From NCBI GenBank assembly GCA_017556895.1, contig JAFYLX010000157.1:1-5458 (forward strand): 5,458 bases of DNA, in the 5' to 3' direction. The translations under genes were made by a program, and so were the position numbers. The notes below the pieces were generated by a model. It ran no database searches, was not told where the DNA came from, and worked only from the letters and a program-made list of their open reading frames with translations. Below, in pieces: positions 1 to 5,458 of this stretch. The DNA is from Bacillota bacterium. Lineage in GTDB: Bacteria; Bacillota_A; Clostridia; Peptostreptococcales; Anaerovoracaceae. Position 1 is the stretch's first letter. Each line of letters starts with the position of its first letter.

Positions 1-1
1 A

Positions 2-2098
2 AAGTATAAGATTAAGGGTACGATGTGGAAGAAGCCTTTCAAGAGAGGAAAGGCCGAGTACAAGGATGACCTACAAAAGATAGATGAACTTCGCCAGAAG
101 GCCATTGCAGGACTTGAAGAGTTAGAAGATGTTTTCAAGGCAGATACGACGGCAGAGTTCATCAAGGGGCTGTATGCATATATAGCCGGTGACCTTAATC
201 TTCAGCAGAAGACGCTAGACTTCATAGTACGCCAGGAAGAACAAGAACTCTTTGACTTGGCTGACGAGACTGCTAGGGTTTGGGAGAGTATCACCGGAAT
301 TTTAAATCAGATTTATGAAATCATGGGCGAGGAAGACTTCGACCCAGAAGAATTTAGAGATATGTTTTTGGTTGGCCTTGGTCAGGTGGAAGTGGGCTTG
401 CTTCCTCCGACAGAGGACGGACTAATCCTAGGTAATATCCAAAGAAGCCGAAGTGGCAGAGTTAAGGCCCTTGTTGTCATAGGCGCTAACGAAGGAATAT
501 TGCCACAGGAAAAACCAACACAGGGACTTTTCTCAGCAGAGGAAAGAGAAATTTTTAGGCAAGACGGCAAGGAACTGTGCAAGGTGGACTCCATTAGATT
601 TATGGAAGAAAAACTAGCTATATACAGAACCCTTTCCGCAGCGGATGAATACCTATGGGTTAGCTATAGCCTTTCCGACACAGAAGGAGCGCAGCTTAAG
701 CCATCATCTATATTCCTAAAGCTAAAGGAACTGTTTCCTGCAGCAATGATTCAGCAGGATGTAATCAACAGGGATGTGGAGCTGGAGCTTGCAGGAGGAA
801 AAGTAAACGGACTTAGACACCTTACTCGTGCACTTCAAGACGTGGGAGAGGGGAAACCTTTGTCACCAAAGTGGGCGGAAGTGCTAAGCTGGTTTGAAGA
901 GAATCAGAAAGAGACACTAGAACCTGTTAAACACGGTCTTGCTTTTAGAAACATACAGGAAGACCTGGGGCAGAAAGCAGCAGAAGCTCTATACAAGAGG
1001 AATGTGAATCAGGCATTATCACTAAGCCCGTCAAAGCTTGAGCGCTTCTCGAGATGCCCGTTTTCATATTTGATTTCCTATGGCCTAAAGCCGGAGGAAA
1101 GAAGAATCTATGAGGCTGCGCCTAGAGAAATCGGCGATATCTATCACCAGTGCTTGATGAAAATTACACAGGAACTTACTGTAGAGGGACTGGCAATCAC
1201 AGACCCTAATTCTCCGTGGATGACGGTAACAAAGGAAAGATGTTATGAAATAATCGATCAGGAAGTTGCCAAGATTTCCGCAGAATATAGAGAAGGACTG
1301 TTTGAAGCCAGCAATGTAGAGTCTTATAGGGGCGATAGAGTTAGAGAAACTGCAAGACAGGTATGCTGGACGGCCATTGAACAGGTTAGAGCCGGCAGAA
1401 TTCTGGATATTAAGCCTGAGATAGCCTTTGGTAGAAAAGAAGGAAGCCACATTCCGCCGATAGAAATAGAGCTTGAAGATCAGAAGGTATATATCGAAGG
1501 GGTAATCGACAGAGTCGACTACCTAAACGATGACAGGGTCAAAATCATAGACTACAAGACCGGAGACGAAAGTTTCAGCATCAAGGAAGCTCAGGATGGC
1601 TACAGACTGCAGCTTATGGTATATCTACAGGCGGCGTGTGAAAATGAGAAGAAGCCGGCGGGTGTATTCTATTTCCGCATTACTGAACCTATGGCTGAAC
1701 TGACCCCGGATAAGATGGATCAGGAGACGGTGGAAAAGGAAATTAGGAAGAATTTCAAACTCGACGGTATCCTGGTAGACGACCCGGTGGTTATAACTGA
1801 CATCGCGGGAGAATTTGGTGGTTATAGCGATATTATTCCGATAAAGAAGACTAAGGATGGCTATGACAGCAGTAGTCGAAGCGGTCAGAATGGCCTTATG
1901 ACAGAGGAGGATTTTAGGAATCTTCAAAAGGTCGTATATGATAAGATAAAGGATGCTTGCCAAGACTTATTAAATGGCAGGATTGATGCTCATCCGATGA
2001 AGACGAGGGATAAATCTGCGTGTACTTATTGCCAGTACAAGGGTATATGTAGGTTTGATACAGTCTTTGAAGGGTGCAGATATAATATAGTTGGATAA
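2..2098 (+). CDS. addB: AddB, C-terminal ~698 residues of ATP-dependent helicase/nuclease subunit B (5' end outside window)
   Basis: AddB is one half of the cytoplasmic AddAB helicase-nuclease, which resects double-strand breaks for RecA-dependent repair and degrades foreign linear DNA. The frame is open to the left edge, so the ATG at 23 is internal, not the start. Numbering from that Met, residues ~1-340 are the end of the inactivated helicase part, including a VIGANEGILPQ segment. Residues ~340-691 are the RecB-family nuclease: G-D-I-Y-H (His375), GVIDRVD (Asp496), I-I-D-Y-K-T-G (Asp510, Lys512) and Q-x3-Y (Gln530, Tyr534). Cys345 with Cys667, Cys670 and Cys676 (C-x2-C-x5-C) matches the AddB [4Fe-4S] ligand pattern. 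The spacing of 322 residues between the first and second Cys is close to my recollection of the B. subtilis protein (~1166 aa), so about 450 codons are missing upstream. All nuclease and Fe-S residues are present, so the enzyme should be active. addA does not follow; it must lie upstream or elsewhere. Confidence 0.95.
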   Translation, partial: KYKIKGTMWKKPFKRGKAEYKDDLQKIDELRQKAIAGLEELEDVFKADTTAEFIKGLYAYIAGDLNLQQKTLDFIVRQEEQELFDLADETARVWESITGILNQIYEIMGEEDFDPEEFRDMFLVGLGQVEVGLLPPTEDGLILGNIQRSRSGRVKALVVIGANEGILPQEKPTQGLFSAEEREIFRQDGKELCKVDSIRFMEEKLAIYRTLSAADEYLWVSYSLSDTEGAQLKPSSIFLKLKELFPAAMIQQDVINRDVELELAGGKVNGLRHLTRALQDVGEGKPLSPKWAEVLSWFEENQKETLEPVKHGLAFRNIQEDLGQKAAEALYKRNVNQALSLSPSKLERFSRCPFSYLISYGLKPEERRIYEAAPREIGDIYHQCLMKITQELTVEGLAITDPNSPWMTVTKERCYEIIDQEVAKISAEYREGLFEASNVESYRGDRVRETARQVCWTAIEQVRAGRILDIKPEIAFGRKEGSHIPPIEIELEDQKVYIEGVIDRVDYLNDDRVKIIDYKTGDESFSIKEAQDGYRLQLMVYLQAACENEKKPAGVFYFRITEPMAELTPDKMDQETVEKEIRKNFKLDGILVDDPVVITDIAGEFGGYSDIIPIKKTKDGYDSSSRSGQNGLMTEEDFRNLQKVVYDKIKDACQDLLNGRIDAHPMKTRDKSACTYCQYKGICRFDTVFEGCRYNIVG
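2055..2086 (+). promoter_or_regulatory. Possible internal promoter in the addB tail, for the GNAT gene
   Basis: A perfect TATAAT hexamer (2081-2086) lies in the last codons of addB, with TTGATA at 2055-2060. The 20-nt spacer is longer than the usual 16-18, and -35 choices at better spacing are poor, so this is only a candidate. A start near 2093 would give the acetyltransferase a ~60-nt leader of its own. The gene could equally be co-transcribed with addB. Confidence 0.3.
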
Positions 2099-2118
2099 TT
2101 GTCGGACTAGCCTAGGGA

Positions 2119-2133
2119 CTGGCCAGAGGCCGG
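2119..2133 (+). other. Short GC-rich hairpin between addB and the GNAT gene
   Basis: CTGGCC (2119-2124), loop AGA, GGCCGG (2128-2133) form a 6-bp stem with one G-U pair. No U-run follows, so it is not a typical intrinsic terminator. It sits 8 nt before the GGAGG of the next gene and could affect addB mRNA 3' stability or translation of the downstream gene. A chance origin is possible. Confidence 0.35.
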
Positions 2134-2153
2134 CATGATATGGAGGAAATGAA

Positions 2154-2684
2154 ATGTTTGAAACTAAGAATTTAATCATTCGCCCATCTGAATGGGGCGA
2201 CTTAAACGACTTCTATGCTTGGGAACAGATGCCGGAAGTAACTGAGTTTTTCAGCATCAGAGACGGACAGACCATGGAAGACGTAGTTAGAAAATACGTA
2301 TCAGACGACAACGAGACGTCTGCAAGACAGTTCACAATCCTATTAAAGGGAGAAGGCGAACCTAAGAAGATTGGTAGAATCGTACTAGGTGATATTGAAG
2401 AAGGATGGAAGGCAGAAATCTGGAGAATCTATATCGCAGATACAAACCTTCGTGGCAAGGGCCTTGGAAAAGAAGCTATGGAAGCAATCATGGCATACTG
2501 CTTCGATGAGCTTAAGCTAGAAAGACTATATCTTGACCACTATACAGGTAACCCTGCATCATACCTTTACTTATCATTAGGATTCCAGTACGAAGGTGTG
2601 TTACGTAAGAACTGTCGTAAGAATGGCATCCTATACGATGTGCATCTAATGTCTATGCTTAGAGACGAATATTACAATAGATAG
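2154..2684 (+). CDS. GNAT family N-acetyltransferase, RimJ/RimL (Acetyltransf_3) type
   Basis: This is a 176-residue cytoplasmic acetyl-CoA-dependent N-acetyltransferase; the substrate is unknown (family members acetylate ribosomal protein N-termini, polyamines, amino acids or drugs). The N-terminus, with L-I-I-R-P-S and a W-E-x-M-P-E-V stretch, is typical of the RimJ/RimL branch. Motif A is R100-G-K-G-L-G105, the pyrophosphate-binding loop for acetyl-CoA. Motif B is N133-P-A-S136 followed by L-Y139-L-S-L-G-F, where Tyr139 is in the usual general-acid position. The C-terminal G-V-L-R-K and D-V-H-L-M-S-M-L strands also fit. The length is normal for the family. The start is chosen from GGAGG at 2142-2146 with 7 nt spacing; an earlier ATG at 2149 is out of frame and soon stops. 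It lies 55 nt after addB and ends at a strong terminator. Isoleucine codons are mostly ATC, with ATA not seen, unlike ATA-rich addB, suggesting higher expression. Confidence 0.9.
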   Translation: MFETKNLIIRPSEWGDLNDFYAWEQMPEVTEFFSIRDGQTMEDVVRKYVSDDNETSARQFTILLKGEGEPKKIGRIVLGDIEEGWKAEIWRIYIADTNLRGKGLGKEAMEAIMAYCFDELKLERLYLDHYTGNPASYLYLSLGFQYEGVLRKNCRKNGILYDVHLMSMLRDEYYNR

Positions 2685-2712
2685 AAAACGCTAGATATGT
2701 ATCTAGCGTTTT
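2685..2712. terminator. Bidirectional intrinsic terminator between convergent genes
   Basis: A perfect 12-bp inverted repeat with arms AAAACGCTAGAT and ATCTAGCGTTTT encloses the loop ATGT (2697-2700). It gives a stem ending in a T-run when read on either strand. It fills the gap between the GNAT stop (2682-2684) and the asparaginase stop (complement of 2714-2716), so it serves both transcripts. Confidence 0.93.
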
Positions 2713-2713
2713 G

Positions 2714-3727
2714 TTATTTGTGTAATTCGCCTCTAATATCTTCTTCCATCAGTTCTTTGATTCTATCTTTTGATAGGCCGCAGCTGAATAGATAGTAAAG
2801 CTTAGTTACGGCTGCCTCCGTAGTCATATCATAGCCACTTACTGCACCTGCGTCTTTTAGAGGACTGGATGTAGCGTAAGTACCCAATTTAACCGTGCCC
2901 TGCATGCACTGTGAGCATACAGTAACGATTGAGCCTTTGTCGAAGGCTTTTTTTATTATAGTCGGAAGTGAGTTGTCATAGCTCGGGATGTTACCTGCGC
3001 CGAAGGTTTCCAGTACTATGCCGCTTAGTTTTTCTGTCATTATAGACTCAAATAGACTAAACTGGATGCCCGGGAAGAACTTCAATACGCCAATTGGAAT
3101 CTGTTTTAACTTTCTTAAAGCGAAAGGTCCTGTCAGTGCCGGACGCACTAATGCAGCCTTGTTATACTTGATATCAATACCCGCTGTCGCAAGTGGCGGA
3201 TAGTTTGGTGATGTGAAGGCAACAAGATCGTCTGCGGACATCTTAGTTGAGCGGTTTCCTCGTAGAAGTTTACCGGCAAAGAACAGAGAAACCTCGTTAG
3301 CGATGCCGTGGGAGGCAATAAGCATAGAGGAAATAAGGTTGTCCTTGCCATCACTTCGTATTTCACATAACGGAATTTGAGAACCTGTTAGGACTACAGG
3401 TTTGTCTAGGTTTTCCAGCATAAAAGACAGAGCTGAAGCAGTGTAGGACATTGTATCAGTACCATGTAAGACCACGAATCCGTCGTAGTCGCTATAACGG
3501 CTCTCGATGGCCTGTCCGATTTCAACCCACTGCTCAACAGCCATGTTTGAGGAGTCGAGTAAAGGATCAAATTCGACAACATCCCAAAGAGGCATATCTT
3601 CGTGCCCTAAGTCTGGGATTTGGTTTAAAACATCTGATATATAGTTCTTTTTTGGCGCATAACCATGTTCAGTGGCAACCATGCCGATAGTTCCGCCGGT
3701 ATATAAAATACAAATTTTCTTCTTCAT
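2714..3727 (-). CDS. ansA: Type I (cytoplasmic) L-asparaginase
   Basis: It hydrolyses L-asparagine to aspartate and ammonia. The 337-residue length matches bacterial type I enzymes such as E. coli AnsA (~338 aa). Catalytic motifs are complete: Y-T-G-G-T13-I-G-M with the nucleophile Thr13, D-S-S60-N-M for substrate binding, L-H-G-T90-D91-T-M, and R-G-N-R-S-T-K162 supplying the Lys of the Thr-Lys-Asp triad. There is no signal peptide, supporting a cytoplasmic enzyme rather than the periplasmic type II form. C-S-Q-C274-M-Q-G corresponds by eye to the region of the E. coli type I allosteric asparagine site, so cooperative control is possible. The start at 3727 has GAGAGG (complement of 3734-3739) 6 nt upstream, and no in-frame ATG occurs before an upstream stop at 3791-3793. 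It is a single-gene unit, convergent with the GNAT gene and divergent from the racemase. An alternative reading as the GatD amidotransferase subunit is unlikely because the archaeal-type N-terminal extension is missing. Confidence 0.95.
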   Translation of the reverse strand: MKKKICILYTGGTIGMVATEHGYAPKKNYISDVLNQIPDLGHEDMPLWDVVEFDPLLDSSNMAVEQWVEIGQAIESRYSDYDGFVVLHGTDTMSYTASALSFMLENLDKPVVLTGSQIPLCEIRSDGKDNLISSMLIASHGIANEVSLFFAGKLLRGNRSTKMSADDLVAFTSPNYPPLATAGIDIKYNKAALVRPALTGPFALRKLKQIPIGVLKFFPGIQFSLFESIMTEKLSGIVLETFGAGNIPSYDNSLPTIIKKAFDKGSIVTVCSQCMQGTVKLGTYATSSPLKDAGAVSGYDMTTEAAVTKLYYLFSCGLSKDRIKELMEEDIRGELHK

Positions 3728-3744
3728 AAAAGGCCTCTCTTCGA

Positions 3745-3776
3745 GGATATCGACGTATCGACAAAATGCGATATCC
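3745..3776 (-). promoter_or_regulatory. Inverted repeat in the ansA leader, possible operator or RNA hairpin
   Basis: GGATATCG (3745-3752) and CGATATCC (3769-3776) are perfect 8-bp inverted arms separated by 16 nt. A tandem TATCGAC repeat (3748-3754 and 3756-3762) overlaps the left arm. The element lies between the predicted ansA promoter and its ribosome binding site, so it could be a repressor site or a 5' UTR hairpin. No U-run follows on the ansA side, arguing against a simple attenuator. Confidence 0.45.
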
Positions 3777-3798
3777 CCATTAAATAGATTCTAAATTC

Positions 3799-3807
3799 AT
3801 TTTAACA
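3799..3807 (-). promoter_or_regulatory. Extended -10 promoter for ansA
   Basis: Read on the minus strand, TGT-TAAAAT (3807 down to 3799) is a TGn extension plus a hexamer with one mismatch to TATAAT. No good -35 is seen at 17 nt, which fits extended -10 promoters. Transcription would start near 3792, giving a ~65-nt leader that holds the 3745-3776 inverted repeat. Confidence 0.42.
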
Positions 3808-3878
3808 CATGACCTCCAAAAACGCCACGCCGTAAAGAAAGTTGCGAATCTAAGTTTTGTTTTTTAGTCCAAATAGAC

Positions 3879-3907
3879 TTGAGAAAAACGGCAAAATTAT
3901 GTATTAT
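3879..3907 (+). promoter_or_regulatory. Sigma-A type promoter for the racemase gene
   Basis: TTGAGA (3879-3884) and TATTAT (3902-3907) each differ from consensus at one base and are 17 nt apart. Transcription would start near 3914, about 55 nt before the racemase ATG. A 4-bp dyad AGTC-N6-GACT (3866-3879) abuts the -35 and could be part of an operator, though it is short enough to be chance. Confidence 0.7.
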
Positions 3908-3920
3908 ATGAGTAATATAT

Positions 3921-3968
3921 GCTTACAATGGGAAAGTGTTGTAAAGCAGCAAAAAGGAGAGTTGTAAA
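3921..3968 (+). promoter_or_regulatory. Racemase leader with two alternative hairpin partners around the RBS
   Basis: TTACAA (3923-3928) can pair with TTGTAA at 3939-3944, within a GC-capped stem with one bulge, or with a second TTGTAA at 3962-3967 just before the ATG. The latter pairing would put the GGAGA ribosome binding site (3956-3960) inside the loop. The two partners are part of an 8-nt direct repeat GTTGTAAA (3938-3945 and 3961-3968). Stems are AT-rich and weak, so a regulatory role is only a suggestion. Confidence 0.3.
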
Positions 3969-5057
3969 ATGAAAGAAAGATACCCAAAATTAGAAATAAA
4001 TTTAGAACATCTGCACCATAATATGGCTAGAATCGTAGAGAAATGTGGTGGCCATGGCATTCAGGTAGCAGGGGTTATCAAAGGAGTTAACGGACTTACT
4101 GAAGTTGCTAAGACATTTGACCACGCAGGTTGCGCTTTCATCGCATCCTCAAGACTTGAACAGTTACAGGATGCAAAGGATGCTGGCATCGAAAAGAAGA
4201 TGATGCTAATCAGAATCCCTATGATCAGCGAAGCTCACGACGTAGTAACAATTGCAGATATCAGCTTAAACAGTGAACTAGAAGTAATCAAGGCTTTAAA
4301 CGAAGCTGCTAGAATCGAAGGCAAGCTTCATAAGGTTATCTTAATGGCAGACGTTGGTGACCTTAGAGAAGGCTGGTGGGATAAGGATGAGCTAGTTGAC
4401 GTTGCAGAATACATCGAAAACAAGATGATCAATATCCAGCTTGTTGGTGTAGGATTTAACGTAGGTTGCTACGGCTCAACAATGCCTACAGTGGATAAGC
4501 TAAACGAACTAATCGAGATTGCAGAAAGAATCGAAGCTAGAATCGGCCGTGAATTAGAATATATCTCCGGTGGTGCGACAAGCACGCTTCTAAGAATTTG
4601 GGATGGTAATATTCCAGAAAGAATTAACCTTCTAAGAATCGGGGAAGGCGTACTTCAGGCAAGAGACCTTGATGTTTATTATGGATACGATATGTCCGAG
4701 CTATATCAGGACGTTTTCCGCCTAAAGGCAGAAGTTATAGAAGTTAAGGATAAGCCTACTCATCCGGTGGGAGAAATCGGAGTAGACGCTTTTGGACATT
4801 GCCCTGCATATATCGACAGAGGTATCAGAAGAAGAGCGTTACTAGGTATGGGTAAGGTTGACTACGGTGATCCGGGTGAACTTCTTATCATGGAAGAAGG
4901 CATCGAAATCGTTGGTGCAGCTAGTGACCACACAATTATCGACGTAGAAGACGCAGCAAAGGACTGGAAGGTTGGCGACATTATGACATTTGATGTATGC
5001 TATGCAACAGCTGTATTCTTAACAGCTAGCAGAAATGTCGTAATTGAGTACGTATAA
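3969..5057 (+). CDS. PLP-dependent amino acid racemase, ornithine/alanine racemase (Orr-like) family
   Basis: A 362-residue cytoplasmic fold-type III PLP enzyme that interconverts L- and D-amino acids. The TIM barrel begins near residue 8 (L-E-I-N-L) and Lys38 in G-V-I-K-G-V-N-G is the expected PLP Schiff-base lysine. I-S-G-G-A-T-S (199-205) fits the phosphate-binding loop, and Arg223 in L-L-R-I-G-E-G corresponds to the Arg facing the PLP ring nitrogen in alanine racemase. Residues ~250-362 form the beta domain, with G-E-I-G-V-D-A-F-G (268-276), D-R-G-I-R-R-R-A (283-290) and G-A-A-S-D-H (316-321), which are hallmarks of the clostridial Orr family rather than of cell-wall Alr. AGGAGAG lies about 7 nt before the ATG, and no in-frame start is better. 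None of the D-ornithine aminomutase or diaminopentanoate genes that accompany Orr in Clostridium sticklandii are in the window, so ornithine as substrate is unproven; alanine, lysine or other amino acids are possible. ATC-rich codon use suggests good expression. Confidence 0.88.
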   Translation: MKERYPKLEINLEHLHHNMARIVEKCGGHGIQVAGVIKGVNGLTEVAKTFDHAGCAFIASSRLEQLQDAKDAGIEKKMMLIRIPMISEAHDVVTIADISLNSELEVIKALNEAARIEGKLHKVILMADVGDLREGWWDKDELVDVAEYIENKMINIQLVGVGFNVGCYGSTMPTVDKLNELIEIAERIEARIGRELEYISGGATSTLLRIWDGNIPERINLLRIGEGVLQARDLDVYYGYDMSELYQDVFRLKAEVIEVKDKPTHPVGEIGVDAFGHCPAYIDRGIRRRALLGMGKVDYGDPGELLIMEEGIEIVGAASDHTIIDVEDAAKDWKVGDIMTFDVCYATAVFLTASRNVVIEYV

Positions 5058-5090
5058 ATAAGGCTAAAAGCACGAAAAATAGCCATTTTT
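5056..5090 (+). terminator. Weak intrinsic terminator after the racemase gene
   Basis: GGCTA (5062-5066) and TAGCC (5080-5084) form a 5-bp stem with a 13-nt A-rich loop. Flanking A residues pair imperfectly with the T-run at 5086-5090, as in an A-tract/U-tract terminator. The stem is short and its loop long, so termination may be partial. Confidence 0.45.
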
Positions 5091-5102
5091 AAAGGATGAA
5101 CA

Positions 5103-5132
5103 TTGACAAATCCTTATAAATAATAGTATAAT
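5103..5132 (+). promoter_or_regulatory. Consensus sigma-A promoter for greA
   Basis: TTGACA (5103-5108) and TATAAT (5127-5132) both match consensus exactly, with an 18-nt spacer. The start site would be near 5139, giving a ~38-nt leader. This makes greA a transcription unit separate from the racemase. Confidence 0.88.
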
Positions 5133-5140
5133 ATTTGGCA

Positions 5141-5159
5141 CGACTAAATCAAAAAGTCG
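5141..5159 (+). promoter_or_regulatory. Small 5' hairpin in the greA leader
   Basis: CGACT (5141-5145) and AGTCG (5155-5159) are perfect 5-bp arms around a 9-nt A-rich loop. They start within about 2 nt of the predicted transcript end and finish just before AAGGAG (5161-5166). Such a 5'-terminal stem could protect the mRNA. No U-run follows, so it is not a terminator. Confidence 0.4.
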
Positions 5160-5176
5160 AAAGGAGTATTTAAATA

Positions 5177-5458
5177 ATGTCAGAAGAAATTTTATTAACC
5201 CAGGAAGGTTATGACAAAATAGTTGCAGAGCTTGAAGACCTAGTTGCAGTAAGAAGAAAGGAAATTTCCGAAAGATTAAAGGAAGCTATCTCCTACGGAG
5301 ACCTTTCCGAAAACGCAGAATACGATGCAGCAAAGAACGAACAGGCTGAACTTGAAGAAAGAATTCTTAAGTTAGAAAATATGATTCGTAAGGCTACTAT
5401 CATCAACGAAGAAGAAATGTCATCCGACAGAGTAAGAGTAGGCCTTACAGTAAAGGTT
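5177..5458 (+). CDS. greA: Transcription elongation factor GreA, N-terminal 94 residues (3' end outside window)
   Basis: GreA enters the secondary channel of backtracked RNA polymerase and stimulates cleavage of the nascent RNA 3' end, rescuing arrested complexes. The visible part is the N-terminal antiparallel coiled coil (residues ~1-76) and the beginning of the C-terminal FKBP-like domain. The tip signature G-D42-L-S-E45-N-A-E-Y-D-A-A-K-N-E-Q is present, with Asp42 and Glu45 as the acidic pair that coordinates the catalytic Mg2+. The family length is ~158 aa, so about 64 codons lie beyond the right edge. The ATG follows AAGGAG by 10 nt, and the protein aligns with GreA from its first residues, starting M-S-E-E-I-L-L-T. 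It has its own consensus promoter. lysS is a frequent next gene in Firmicutes, but this cannot be seen here. Confidence 0.96.
   Translation, partial: MSEEILLTQEGYDKIVAELEDLVAVRRKEISERLKEAISYGDLSENAEYDAAKNEQAELEERILKLENMIRKATIINEEEMSSDRVRVGLTVKV

Noticed and set aside
23..25. ATG at 23 as the start of a free-standing ~691-residue protein
   Set aside because: The frame is open back to the window edge, there is no ribosome binding site before it, and the protein begins in the middle of the AddB fold, about 450 residues in from its usual N-terminus.
382..2179. Several open frames of 69-121 codons on the minus strand opposite addB (382-594, 1085-1450, 1625-1963, 1970-2179)
   Set aside because: They lie antisense to a well-conserved gene, show no recognisable domain, and have unnatural composition; they are shadows of the addB coding frame.
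2..2684. A defence island or toxin-antitoxin system made of AddB plus the GNAT protein
   Set aside because: AddB is a housekeeping repair nuclease. The acetyltransferase is of RimJ/RimL type without an adjacent RHH antitoxin gene as in TacAT-type modules, and no other defence genes are present.
2988..3690. Open frames of 71-79 codons overlapping ansA (2988-3203 and 3451-3690 on the plus strand, 3148-3366 on the minus strand)
   Set aside because: ansA is complete with all catalytic motifs and accounts for this stretch; the overlapping frames lack domains.
3785..3852. 7-bp inverted repeat TAGATTC (3785-3791) / GAATCTA (3846-3852) around the ansA promoter
   Set aside because: The arms are short, AT-rich and 54 nt apart; pairs like this are expected by chance in AT-rich intergenic DNA.
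3728..3968. A known metabolite riboswitch or T-box in the divergent region
   Set aside because: Each leader is only ~55-65 nt, too short for a T-box or most riboswitches, and no conserved T-box or aptamer core is seen.
3969..5057. Naming the racemase as alr, the cell-wall alanine racemase
   Set aside because: The C-terminal motifs (GEIGVDAFG, DRGIRRRA, GAASDH) and the missing G-Y-A-D motif place it in the Orr-like family rather than canonical Alr.

Overview
The window looks like ordinary chromosome from a low-to-moderate GC, anaerobic Bacillota, most likely a member of Clostridia. The reasons are the AddAB-type (not RecBCD) recombination nuclease, strong purine-rich ribosome binding sites, near-consensus sigma-A promoters, heavy AGA arginine codon use, and a racemase whose closest family (Orr-like) is best known from amino-acid-fermenting clostridia. 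The exact genus cannot be fixed from the sequence.

Layout from left to right: (1) the 3' part of addB (+), open through the left edge, encoding the nuclease half of the AddAB helicase-nuclease with its four Fe-S cysteines intact; (2) a RimJ/RimL-type GNAT acetyltransferase (+), 55 nt downstream, with a possible promoter of its own inside the addB tail; (3) a strong two-way terminator filling the 29-nt gap between convergent genes; (4) a complete type I cytoplasmic L-asparaginase (-); (5) a 241-nt divergent control region holding a leader inverted repeat and an extended -10 promoter for the asparaginase, and a sigma-A promoter plus a leader with alternative pairings for the next gene; (6) a complete PLP-dependent racemase of the ornithine/alanine racemase family (+); (7) a weak terminator, a perfect-consensus promoter and the first 94 codons of greA (+), cut by the right edge.

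Functionally this is a mix of housekeeping (DNA repair, transcript cleavage) and amino-acid metabolism. The divergent asparaginase/racemase pair is the only stretch that suggests a shared job: both act on free amino acids in the cytoplasm, and their control regions abut. No ornithine-degradation genes, addA, mobile elements, CRISPR array, tRNA or rRNA are visible. I did not find a new multi-gene system. The most interesting signals are the racemase's active-site replacements relative to classical alanine racemase and the structured leaders between positions 3728 and 3968.
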